A stretch of 64,000 nucleotides of DNA. Source: Bactericera cockerelli. Taxonomy: Eukaryota > Arthropoda > Insecta > Hemiptera > Triozidae. The notes beneath the pieces were generated by a model. The model saw nothing but the letters and a program-made list of their open reading frames with translations, did not search any database and was not told the DNA's origin. Shown one piece after another: positions 46,401-58,600 of the stretch. Numbering within the stretch: the stretch's first letter is position 1; each line of letters begins with the position of its first letter. The DNA lies in assembly GCA_024516035.1 (NCBI GenBank), contig CM044967.1, positions 3,280,859 to 3,344,858 of the forward strand, in the 5' to 3' direction. The translations under genes and the position numbers were made by a program.

Positions 46401-49400
46401 ATGATATGAAATTCCTACATAACTGTGATAGCGGACTTTTTTTTTACATGAACCCATTATACATTTTTACTTATCATTATGTATTTAAAACTCTATTAAA
46501 AAACTATACTAAAGAAACTAAAATCCTAACTACCTTAACTGGTTAATATAATAGCTTAAAATAAAATAAGTTACTAAAAATTAAAATTAAAGTTTAAATT
46601 TGAGGTACTAAAGAGAATGCTAGCTTTCCTGATCTTGCTAGGTCCACTACCCTTCCCGGAGGATCCGAAAAGATATCCACACCCCCATCACTGGCTTCGT
46701 TCCACAATTTTTTGTGTACGCGTCAAGGTCCCTACCTGTGATAGTGCGTGTACATTTAGTGGACTTCGTATACGAGTTAGGGTACATGGGAGAGTAGAAC
46801 TCTTGCTTGACAGTGTCCCCTATCTCGAACATATAGCAGAGACGGGTCCCTACCTGTGATAGTGCGAGTACATTTAGTGGACTTGGTATACGAGTTAGGG
46901 TACATGGGAGAGTAGAACTCTTGCTTGACAGTGTCCCCTATCTCGAACATATAGCAGAGACGGGTCCCTACCTGTGATAGTGCGAGTACATTTAGTGGAC
47001 TTGGTATACGAGTTAGGGTACATGGGAGAGTAGAACTCTTGCTTGACAGTGTCCCCTATCTCGAACATATAGCAGAGACGGGTCCCTACCTGTGATAGTG
47101 CGAGTACATTTAGTGGACTTGGTATACGAGTTAGGGTACATGGGAGAGTAGAACTCTTGCTTGACAGTGTCCCCTATCTCGAACATATAGCAGAGACGGG
47201 TCCCTACCTGTGATAGTGCGAGTACATTTAGTGGACTTGGTATACGAGTTAGGGTACATGGGAGAGTAGAACTCTTGCTTGACAGTGTCCCCTATCTCGA
47301 ACATATAGCAGAGACGGGTCCCTACCTGTGATAGTGCGAGTACATTTAGTGGACTTGGTATACGAGTTAGGGTACATGGGAGAGTAGAACTCTTGCTTGA
47401 CAGTGTCCCCTATCTCGAACATATAGCAGAGACGGGTTCCTACCTGTGATAGTGCGTGTACATTTAGTGGACTTGGTATACGAGTTAGGGTACATGGGAG
47501 AGTAGAACTCTTGCTTGACAGTGTCCCCTATCTCGAACATATAGCAGAGACGGGTTCCTACCTGTGATAGTGCGAGTACATTTAGTGGACTTGGTATACG
47601 AGTTAGGGTACATGGGAGAGTAGAACTCTTGCTTGACAGTGTCCCCTATCTCGAACATATAGCAGAGACGGGTTCCTACCTGTGATAGTGCGAGTACATT
47701 TAGTGGACTTGGTATACGAGTTAGGGTACATGGGAGAGTAGAACTCTTGCTTGACAGTGTCCCCTATCTCGAACATATAGCAGAGACGGGTTCCTACCTG
47801 TGATAGTGCGAGTACATTTAGTGGACTTGGTATACGAGTTAGGGTACATGGGAGAGTAGAACTCTTGCTTGACAGTGTCCCCTATCTCGAACATATAGCA
47901 GAGACGTGGTTGCCTCGTCCGTGCGCTGCTTGTTTCTGTCAGGTTCCCCACCGGAGGAGGCTTCATTGGTTCACCTGAATGTCGAGAATGGAGAGGATTT
48001 AATTAGAAAAGCTTTTTTATCTTATGGATTGTTTTATTATGTTTAGTGGATACATGGAACATTTTGAAACATTTGAAAGATAAAAAAAAACAAATAAGAA
48101 ACTCTTTATTAGTAGAACATATCTACAGACAAATAATGGTAAAAATTAAATATAAAAATTGACAATATTAATAATATAAACAAGAAAAAAAATAAACAAA
48201 ATATATACATATGTCCTAACTAAAGGGCGGGGTTATTGCCTATGGCAATCTCTTCCACCCAAAGCTGTGTCGATTTGGGGTGTGAAAATTAGATTTAATA
48301 ATACTGAATGATTTTCCCCTGATATGTAACAACAACACTCATCTTAGAAGCCAAATAAAAATGGCTTAGGATGGGTCCTCTGTATAAATAAAAAATATGA
48401 AAAATAAAATAAAGAAATTAAATATTATAATAATAATATCGCCTTATTTATACTGACCGATTAGGACTATTAAGTTCCATTATTCCAGCAATAAGCTCAA
48501 GGCATATTATTATATGGTAAAAATCCCAAATGGGAGGATAACTTGTCATGTTACGGCTGGGTTTCTAATCCGCGACCTCTGGAATCTCTGGTTTTACAGA
48601 GTGCCGCCTTTATCACTGAGCTACCGGGACAGACAAAATTTTACACGTTTGGTCCCGCATATAATCATTCCTGAATTCCAGATGCTGTTCTGTAGCGTAA
48701 TCATTTCGGATATTGTTTAGTAATGAATCTGTTGGAAGGTGTTGAAAATGACCTCTTTTTTCCATTCTCTCAAATTAGTCACAATATTTGATCTAAGCGT
48801 CCACACAATCCTTGAGTCTTTCGACAGTGTAAAAACTGCGCCTTTCACAAGTACAGGGAATTATTAATATTATTATTACCAACCTGATTTATTTGTTGTA
48901 TCTTGAGCTGGTAGAACACGAGCGTCATCTTAGCAAGATCCATCCTTATATACAAAGGCCAGCGGATATTCTCAAAATAATAACTCTCCATTGTTTTTGA
49001 CCAGGTGACCAAATAATAATAGCACTCTGAGGGTTAGGTGGTAGAAAATGCTTTGAGCATTAACCACAACTGTGTTACCTCCCACTAGAGTATTATTATC
49101 ATTGTTGTAATTAATAATGTTAAATAAGTGGTCGTATGGGGCCCCAACTACTTATGGCTGTATGGAGGAAGTGGCCCTGCCTACCAATGTCAATAAAAAT
49201 TATGGGGCTAATCTTTCCCGATGATAAAATAATAATAATAATTGAATTGAATTGAATGGAATATATTTCTTTATTAGAGTGAATAAGAAAACAGTGTAGG
49301 CCGTTCCAAAGTTTCGGCCCCACCAATTACATTGTTACTCACTATTTATAATTTAATACAAAGATGGTACATTGCAGTTGTATAGTTTAATGATAAACAT

Positions 49401-52400
49401 ATTATGTTTATGCATGTAAAGGTATGCTGCATGTATGCATATGCATAATAATGATAATAATAAAAATGTCGCCATAATGATCAGCACCGTTATTATAGAT
49501 ATTGATCTTCTCGCCTCCTTCCATTTTCTTTTCATCAGAATTTCATAAAGGATGCGACACAGACGGCAAAAGAAATGAACGGAAAGTCATAATATTAACA
49601 CATAATGGGATGGTGAGAGAAGACGGAGTGAAAATTGAAGTAGCGGTGATCAGAGATGTGTACAGAGGAAGGTTTTCCATTCAAAAGTGAAGTTATTGAA
49701 TCTCAGGTGGGCTGGAAGGCGAGGGTTATTCAATGAGAGGATGGATCTGGGTGAGGAGAGAGGACTGTAATTGAGTGACACGGAAAGGTAGGGCGAGGAC
49801 TATTGAGTTAAAGTGGAAATCTGAATAAAACTGAAAGTCCTTGTTTGTTTTTGTTTTATTAGATTTTAACGGCGTTTTTCAACTGTATTGTCATACACGA
49901 CATTTACCCTCCATTCGCAGGAAACTTACAAACCTGCAACCCACATTGACCTCACCTAGCCTGGATTAGGCCGCAATGCCAGCATCACGAAGTCTCCATC
50001 TCGCTGGACGTTGCTTAACTTCGGTGATCCTACGAGACTCGGTGCATTCAACGAGCCATCGACGCTGGCTTGAAAGTCCTTAGAAGTTCAAAATAGAGAG
50101 CAACCCATTTATGTTAAAAAGTATTACCATTCAAAAACCATAAAATGTTTATTATGATTTTTTAATCTAGTAAAATAAAAAAACACTGCCAATTATGGAC
50201 ACAATACTTCCTCGTGGTTGCTTCACATTGTAAACACGTGACAATTTTGAGATTTTATAAAAAATTACTTGTATCTCCAAAACGGCTAAACCGATTTTCT
50301 TCAAATTTGTTTTATATGGTAGAATATCGTTTTTCCTACAATCTGAATTCCACAAAAAATTCTGTATGGGCAAGTCGTGGTCCTTATTTTTTTACTTTTT
50401 TGTCCAAAATTTCGGATTTTCTTAAATATCAGAGTCAAATTATAATTAATTTAAAAATAAATATAAATAACCTATGTAAAACAATAATATGCATATTCTT
50501 ACAAAATTTCATCGAAATCGGGTGTACCGTTCACGAGATATAAGCGTTTAAGTAAAAAGTTAGTGGTAAGGCGCATGGTCTCTTTCACCCAGAACCGCTG
50601 GTATGAATTCGATGAATTTAAAATGGGACCATCTACAGAATGTCTCCTAGATGTGTGCAAAATTTCATCAAAATCGGTCGAGTAGTTTCCGAGATTTGCG
50701 CGTTACAAGGAATCGTTTTAACAGACAGACAGACAGACCGACAGACGGACACAAAACCAAATTTACTCAGTAGGTTATGAAACGTCCAGAAATATGAAAA
50801 AAATTGAAATCGGAGCAAAAAAATATTTTTTTTTACAAAAACGAACACAATACTTCCGATTTCTAATATTAGAAATTTCTCGGAAGTAAAATATAGGTAG
50901 ATAAACTAAATATAAAACAAGTATTTATGTTATTAGAGAAAATCAAAGATCAATGTATATTTATTTAAAACAGAAATGTAGAATCTTGCAGCAAAAGAGA
51001 GTACAAAAATTGAAAGGTCCAGGAGAAAAACTTTTGAAGTCCCATTTTAAAGGAGAGCCAAAACAAACCAAAACGAGAAAGTATTCAAATGGTTCCAAGA
51101 ATATTATTATAATATCTTGGATAGTAATCTAGAGAGAAAATTACTTTATGATTGTGAAAACTTTGTTGTCTGGATTACAAATGACTGAATCCTACCTGTA
51201 AAATTTAAGCTGAGTGAATAGTAATAATGATTTTTTTACAATAAATAAATAAAATAAATATAAAGTTATTATTTACAATATAAAAATCTTATACCCCCAG
51301 TTTGGTTAAGAAAAGAGATGATCTACTTGCTATGTCAAAAAATCAAGATTGAAAAATTCGGACTCTCATGCAGTTAGTTGAATAGTCAAAGTCAACTGCA
51401 TGAGAATGACTGCATACAAAATACCTCTCAAATTGACTAGTATAAGTGTATTCAAAGTTCTGAGGAATCAATTGACAGAAGGGTCTGGCAAAAAAAAACT
51501 CTTGATTGAGGAATCAATCAATACAAAGATTTCAATTTCAGTTTTATCCTAGTGTTCAATAGTATATTACCAAAATGAACATCATCAGAATTATAATAAG
51601 TATAAAATGAGCTATCTTCGTGATGCAGTTGTTGTGTAACATTACTCAATAGTATACACAAATTAAATGTATTTTCCAAGAAAAGAACTATTTGAGCTAC
51701 TAAATATACAAACAATAAAATTAAACATTAATTAACAGGAAATTAAATCTATTTTATAAAGATAATTGACGACTAGAATTGAATTAATTGGATTATAGGC
51801 AACGGAAAATAAGTTATTTTAAAGTCCCAAGATAAAGGGAAAACCGTCATGGAATTTTCTTTTCAAAAACAATCGATAGTGAAATAACGGAATAAAATAA
51901 ATAAATAAAAATGTTTTAACCTGCGTGCCTTTGACAAATAAAAAACAAATATTTACAATGACGACAGTTCCAATAGTTCGATTCTGACATTTACAGAAAG
52001 TGAATCAGATTATCGAGGGTACTCGTAAAACAAAAGTGGGGATTGTTTCTTAATAAGCTTTGAGTAAATAGAATAAGACATTGAAGGCAAAAATGATAGC
52101 ATGCCGACAAGTTACATGTATACTTGTATAGTCGTCACGTCGTGTCCGTCAAAATCCAAAACATGCTCTAAGTCCCCCAAGAATGTATGTTGTCAACAAT
52201 TTCAGGGTAAAATATATTGCTATATTTTTGTGCTTTTTTCATTTTTAATTCATCATCATCAGTGTCTAAAGTAAACTTGTAAAAATACATCATGTATTTT
52301 ATTATCTTTTAATCTTGTCGGTGTAGCCACTGGTTTTTATCTATTGCCAAAGACTCAATTTCTCCATACGATATACAGTTCATTCTCATGATCTCCTGGA

Positions 52401-55400
52401 TGTAAGATTTTTCTAGGCATGACTCTTGTTCTTGCTCCTTCAAAGGTATCACAGATAAATTCAATGGGCAGCACAAATGTAATGTTATTGTTTTCTTCTT
52501 CATCTTTTTTTATGAACAAAGCGTTGGATGGAAGCCAATGAAAATCTAACTGAAATAAGAGGTCAATTAAATTCCCTAACCATAGGTCGTTATCGTTATA
52601 CTAAACACACTTGGGGTCGGCATTTGCTTCATGTTGTCTAGTTTTCCACTTTTTTTTTATATAAATTTAAGTCAGAACAGAAAAGTGAGAAGTTGAAGTT
52701 GATGTGCATAAACATACTAAATCTAGGTATACATATGCTTCCTTCTTTCCTCTAGCCTTTCTTTCTCAGTTTCTCTTCGACCTAATCTGTTTACTTAAGT
52801 TGTGATAAGTAGGTTATTAAGTCCAGACATTCAACCTGTATTCATCTCATCCTTTTTTGAGATACTACTGAGCGTTAGACTTCTGAACTCGAAAGTTCAA
52901 AGTCGAGTTATGACAAAAGCAAAATATTTAATTTAGGATTGCCCAACACTCCCCTCTAAAATTTCAAAGGACATAATTTCTATGGAGTTTGAATGAACTA
53001 ATGGAATAAGTGGAATGTGGAGAATCGTGCAAATTTCTGAGGTAGTTTCTTTCGGCACATTTTTTGCATTACAATGTTTGCATTCAAAGAGCCTCTAAAC
53101 TTCTATAACGAAAGTTCTTTAGTCACCATCGATCGCTGTGATAAATTTATTTTTTAACAATAACAAATTTGGGTTTTACGATGGTTTCCGTGACGTCTTC
53201 GATGAAATACTCAGGTTTCTCTACCGTGTGTACTACTTCCTCTACCACATACTTGGGTTTGACTAGTGTTTGGGTAGTTTCTTGCAGAAGGAACGATGGT
53301 TTCTGAACGACAGTTTGACTTGGTTGAATGACAAATTCTGGTTTTTCAACAACCAGATCTTCTTCTTGAATAAAATACTGAGGTTTTGGAATTGTCTCTA
53401 TGACTTCTTGAACATAGAATTCGGCTTTACAATGTACTCGAATGTGTCTTGAACAATGTAGTTTGGTTTCTGAACTACATTAACTTGTTCTTCTATTTGG
53501 AAGTTTGGTCTAGCGATTGGAACTTGAACAGATTCGGTGACGAAGGTGGGTTTGTTCACTGGTGTCACCACATCTTGTACTGAGAACGAAGGTTTGTTCA
53601 CAAGAACTGTTTCTTCTTGAACATAATACTCAGGTACTTGAATTGTTTCCACTACAGGTTGCAGATTGTACTCTGGCTTAGGCACAGGAACTTCAAAAGG
53701 TTGGATAACGTATTCGGGTTTGGGCACAGGAATAATTTGCTCTTGAACTTGGAAACATGGCTTCGATATATGATGAACGCGTTCTTCTAGTACAATTTCA
53801 GGTTTACTGATCACATTCACTTCCCCAAAAATGTTGAATTCAGGCTTCTCCACAACTTCTGGTTGTTCTACTAAATAATACTCGGGCTTTTCCACAACTT
53901 CGTTCGCAGTTTGAATGGTGTACTGAGGTACCTCGATAAACTCTTGAATCTGTTGTACGTTAAATCTTGGTTTACTGATTATCTCTTGCGTTGGTTGTAT
54001 AACAAACTCGGGTTTTGTGATTATTTCCGGCGAGGAAGTGATAGCAAATGTTGGTTTTACGATTGGAACATCAACATTTTCAATGGCATATTCAGGTTTG
54101 ACGATATTTTCTACAACTTCTTGTACCAAGTAGGATGGTTTAGTGACCACAGTATGATAATCTTCAATGATGAATTCAGGAGTTGGAATATCTTCAATTT
54201 GCTCCTGAACGTAAACAACAGGCTTTGGTATCGTTTCAGCCACATCCTGCACCTCGAATACAGGGCGATAGATAATATCATCTCCTGAGAAAGAACCGGG
54301 AGAGGGAGTGTATTCGATAGCAGGAGCATAATCAAGAGCGGGAGGTTGTTGCTGATTGAACTTTTCTCTTGAGATTTCGACCGAAACTTTGTTGAATAGT
54401 CCTGGTTTCCTGCCGAAATGTCGGGCGAATCGATTCTTGTAAAGGGATCGCCTCACCCGGTGTAAGGGTGAGCTGAAGATATCGGAACACTGGAAGCATA
54501 ATCAACAAAGGCGAAATTTTTAGTTGTCATTATAAAACTCTTTTTCACACATCTGTCTCTGTGAAATCTAAGCGCACCGCTGACGGCATCTTTGCCAGTT
54601 CTGGCCTACGCACACAGTGCGTATATTTCACAAAATTTAACTACCTGCCGAATGTTTGCACCTTCAAATTATTTTATCTTACAATATTTATTATTTTTGA
54701 GTTTTTGGTGTAATTTAATAGCAGTTGGCAAATTGGTTGTAAGTCCACGAGTCAAATAATCAATATCACGTGAAACATAGCAAAATTTTACTGAATCACT
54801 ATTCAAAAGCACATTGAAATTTGGTTAGTATTTTGTGTCTAGACTTTTGCGAGTCCTACATAATATATTAGGATTACATAACCTAAGCTAATGCTACAAG
54901 AACGATAAAAAGAGGGAGAAAGCAGGATAGAAGAAGAAAAAGAAGAGAGAAGGACGGAAACACTATAAGAATAGGAGAGAGAAAGAGTACAGACAAATAA
55001 AGAGAAATAAGGAAAGAAATGAGCTCGAGAAGGGTGGATAGAATGGAATAAGTTTGTTTTATACTTTAAAGTTTATCTTCAATATTATTAAGGTTTTTCA
55101 AATATTACGCTCCGATAAAAAGAGAGAAGTAAAGAGGATAGTATACTCGTAGTGTAGTAGTGCTTTATTTAGACTGTCGGCTCGAGACAGGGAGTCCCAT
55201 TACACTAACAGAGGATAGGAAGAATGAGAAGAGATAGAGAGGGTAGAAATAATATGAGATAGGGAGAAGAGAATATGAGATAGAGGAGAAATAGAGAAGG
55301 AGACTCAAGAGAGAGAAAGTTGATAGGGGGAACAAAACAAAAAGAAGAATACCTAGATAACTGGAGAGGAGATACAGTTAAAATAAGGAGATAGAGAGAA

Positions 55401-55480
55401 GCAATGAAGAGATAATAAATCCTAAAGAGAGAGTCAGAAGATATAAGAAGAAAAATAGAGAATGATCAAGAAACGGGGAC

Positions 55481-55528
<48 letters not shown>

Positions 55529-55651
55529 AAGAAGATATAGGAAGAAAAATAGAGAATCATCAAGAAACGAGAACAAGATAGAGAGAGAGAGTGAGAGAGA
55601 GAAAAGTAAGAAGATAGGAAGAAAAATAGAGAATGATCAAGAAACGTGGAC

Positions 55652-55691
<40 letters not shown>

Positions 55692-58600
55692 AAGTAAGAA
55701 GATATAGGAAGAAAAATAGAGAATGATCAAGAAACGGGGACAAGATAGAGAGAGAGAGAGAGAAAAGAAACTTTGAAATTGATGTAATTATATGTTTCTA
55801 ATCCTGGCGCCACATTTTCGTTTTTTCTCTAAAGGAATAGAAAAAAATGAAATTTTCGGTTGCTGATTACACAAGTTGGATAGAGCAGAGAGTGAAAAAA
55901 TTGGGTTAAATTCTTTAAAATGGGATACCAACTGACCCGTTGAAAACATCACTTACCCATAATACGTCAGAAACGTCTCTTACTCGTTAAAGCTTTTGAC
56001 GTTATTTTTAACTATCAATTAAAAGAAGAGAATGGCGTTGGCATTAGCACCGCCCTTGATCAAGTTTTGTTTTATTCATTTCAATTTCTCTGTAAATATT
56101 CTATGTACCTACTTTATTGAAAATAAAACTTGATCTAACATGTTTAATAATAATAAATTTAATAATAAGATATTCTGTACCATGCTTTTACGGTGGTGAA
56201 TATTCGGTTCTTTAAGCTCCAAAAATCCCATGACTTGAATGTCTGGAGCTCAGAGAACCGAAGATTCAGTACCATGAAGGCATAGTACAGACTATCTTGG
56301 TTTAATAGTACCTACAATTTTTGCGTATTTTTAACACATAAATGATCAGCAATCAAAACCAAAGTGTTCTTTAATATTTGTAATGATATTTTAAACGCCA
56401 ATATTATAAAGAAATAGACATTATAGAAAGCAAAAGTGAAACACCACATACCTGGGCTAGAAGAAGCAAAGCTAGGATTCGAACTCTCATGGTTCGCACT
56501 GGCTGGGTAGACCCTCCACAAGACACTACTAATGGTGAGGAAGTCCTTGACTTGTATTTATGATCTTATAGAAGACCAAGAGAATCTGCGTACTATCTCT
56601 GATGCAACACGGTGACAAGTAAACAAGCAGTTTCCACTTACTATCATGACCAAGTAAGTCTCCAGAATTTTCCTACGGTTGTAGATAGTGGAAGTTTGAT
56701 AGTGAATCGGTAGGCCTCTTCAGTTTCCGATGATTTCAAGATTAATAATCATATTTCATCTAAGATGTCACATAATTCTCCCTTAAATTAATATCCTTGG
56801 GGAGAGCTTATCGGATTTCAGGTTGCATTTAAGCTGGAGGTATCTTTTGTTCTGGATACATATTTTGTTGTCTAGAGCTCAGAGAAACGAGGATTTTTTT
56901 GGAGAGTTTCTTGGGCTTTGAAGATTACTAGAGGAGTCACCTCATAAATGATTTTCAGATGAGATATGACTTGTGTTGTTGGTATTTGAAACATTTGGGC
57001 CACGGAGCCTTAATACAAAAGAAACTCTTTCAAACAGATAGTGAGTGACACTGATTTACTTTTCAAGTCATTGACGCCTGGATTCCCACATTATGAGCTC
57101 TTTTACCCAAAAGAAGGTGCCCTTCTCATCACACCAATATAAAGAGCCTACTGGGCATATGGAGAGGCACAGAAAGTGAAGTAGACACTAAGCACTGTTG
57201 CTGAAACAGTTCAATGCTTTCAAAAAGTGTGACCTGTGACACATGGTCCTTTCTCGTAACTTTAACTGTCACTCTAGTTCCACAAACTGGGGTTAATTAT
57301 TTGAATTACTGGTGAAGATGGTAATTTTTTCGCGTTTCGCTTATATTTTTCTATGATGGGTGATTTACATCCACAATATTAGAACATAGTGAGAAAAATA
57401 AACGAAAGAAAAGTAGCACATCCTAGTACCTATTAGCAAAAGCTATCCAAGATGAATTTAGGTCCTATGGTACCAAAGTCCGTCAAATCTGATAAACCTT
57501 TATATCTAATTCTTCCGTTGATATAGTATCTTAAAGACATACTTGACGTACTGCAAGTGGAATGAACAAATTGCAAACTCAAATGATAGTAGTTACTTGT
57601 GTGAACTATGCTATGCTATCATGTAGGTTAACTCTTATCAGCAGAGATGACATTGTAAACATTGCCGTATTGAATTTCTAGATCAGCAATTTCATGACGT
57701 GGCCTCATAATTCAGCAGACAGAAACAAGAATATCTTAAACATTCTTTTCTATCAGCATTCAAACCAGGGAAGCCGGGAATATTTCTCGTGGGAAAAACA
57801 TGAGTAGTTTTGTGAAAAGTGGATATTATCTCGTTATAATATTACGTACGTTCTCAGACATTTTTACACGTTTACGAGAATAGATAGAATAGTTTCGGAT
57901 TGAAGATATTATATTTCGGTTCATTGAATTGGTCAAGATTTTATTTTTTTAATTAAGTATTCCAATTTCATGTAAAATAATGATAATTTTCTATTGAATT
58001 TCAGTGAAATGGTTGCTGTGGACCTTGAGGTTTATTAAATAAGCACTCTTTTCACCAAATGTTATCAAAACCGGCGATTGAATGAATGAGAGTTACTGTG
58101 GTTCAAAATATCGACAAAAGAAAGAAAATTGGAGAAATTTGAAATCATTGTTCTGTTGATAAAGATGGTTTCGAGTTTTGTAAATGGTAAATCCAAATAA
58201 CTATCGGATATTTGATAAATTCTTGCATACTTCACAAATGTTGCTATTCCTAACAATTTATCATTCACATCATTAAAGTCTTGACTTTGATCAATTAATT
58301 AAAATTTCCCTTCAATGATGTATTCGATCAAGCTAATGAGGTCAGTTTACCTCCTTAGTTTATAATATAAATCCTTTAAATACTTTTTAGTATCCATTTC
58401 TTTATGAGACTAGAGACCAAATTTTTGTGTCTAGGCTGTAATTTGGATGAATATTTAAGGATTCTTAATAAGTCTTTTAACTTTGCTGTTATCACACCAA
58501 TAAATGAGATTTTGTTATTACTGTGAGAGTAGAGTCTCATTTTTGCAAGATAAACAGAGTATCATATTGTATTTTTAACAAAGTAATTATAAAACACAAA

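Larger units (their letters stand above)
48000..52354. other. Neto intron 1, downstream half
   Basis: No gene seen. It contains repeat H (48095), SINE A (48433), a SINE E tail (49000), a 5S SINE (49845) and the 0.7-kb palindrome-ended repeat (50167). The remainder is AT-rich sequence without recognised content. Confidence 0.6.

Noticed and set aside
46733..47906. Regular direct repeats resembling a CRISPR array
   Set aside because: Units are contiguous with no unique spacers, are exon-derived, and the genome is eukaryotic.
50214..50543. 109-codon ORF conserved between the two inverted 0.7-kb repeats
   Set aside because: Conservation follows from the repeats being near-identical DNA; no recognisable domain and competing ORFs on the other strand.
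55378..55743. Leu/Ser-rich 121-codon minus-strand ORF
   Set aside because: Translation of a GA microsatellite.
57137..57215. Plus-strand TATAAAG followed by initiator-like sequence
   Set aside because: No ORF or splice-linked exon downstream; only a few codons follow the next ATG.
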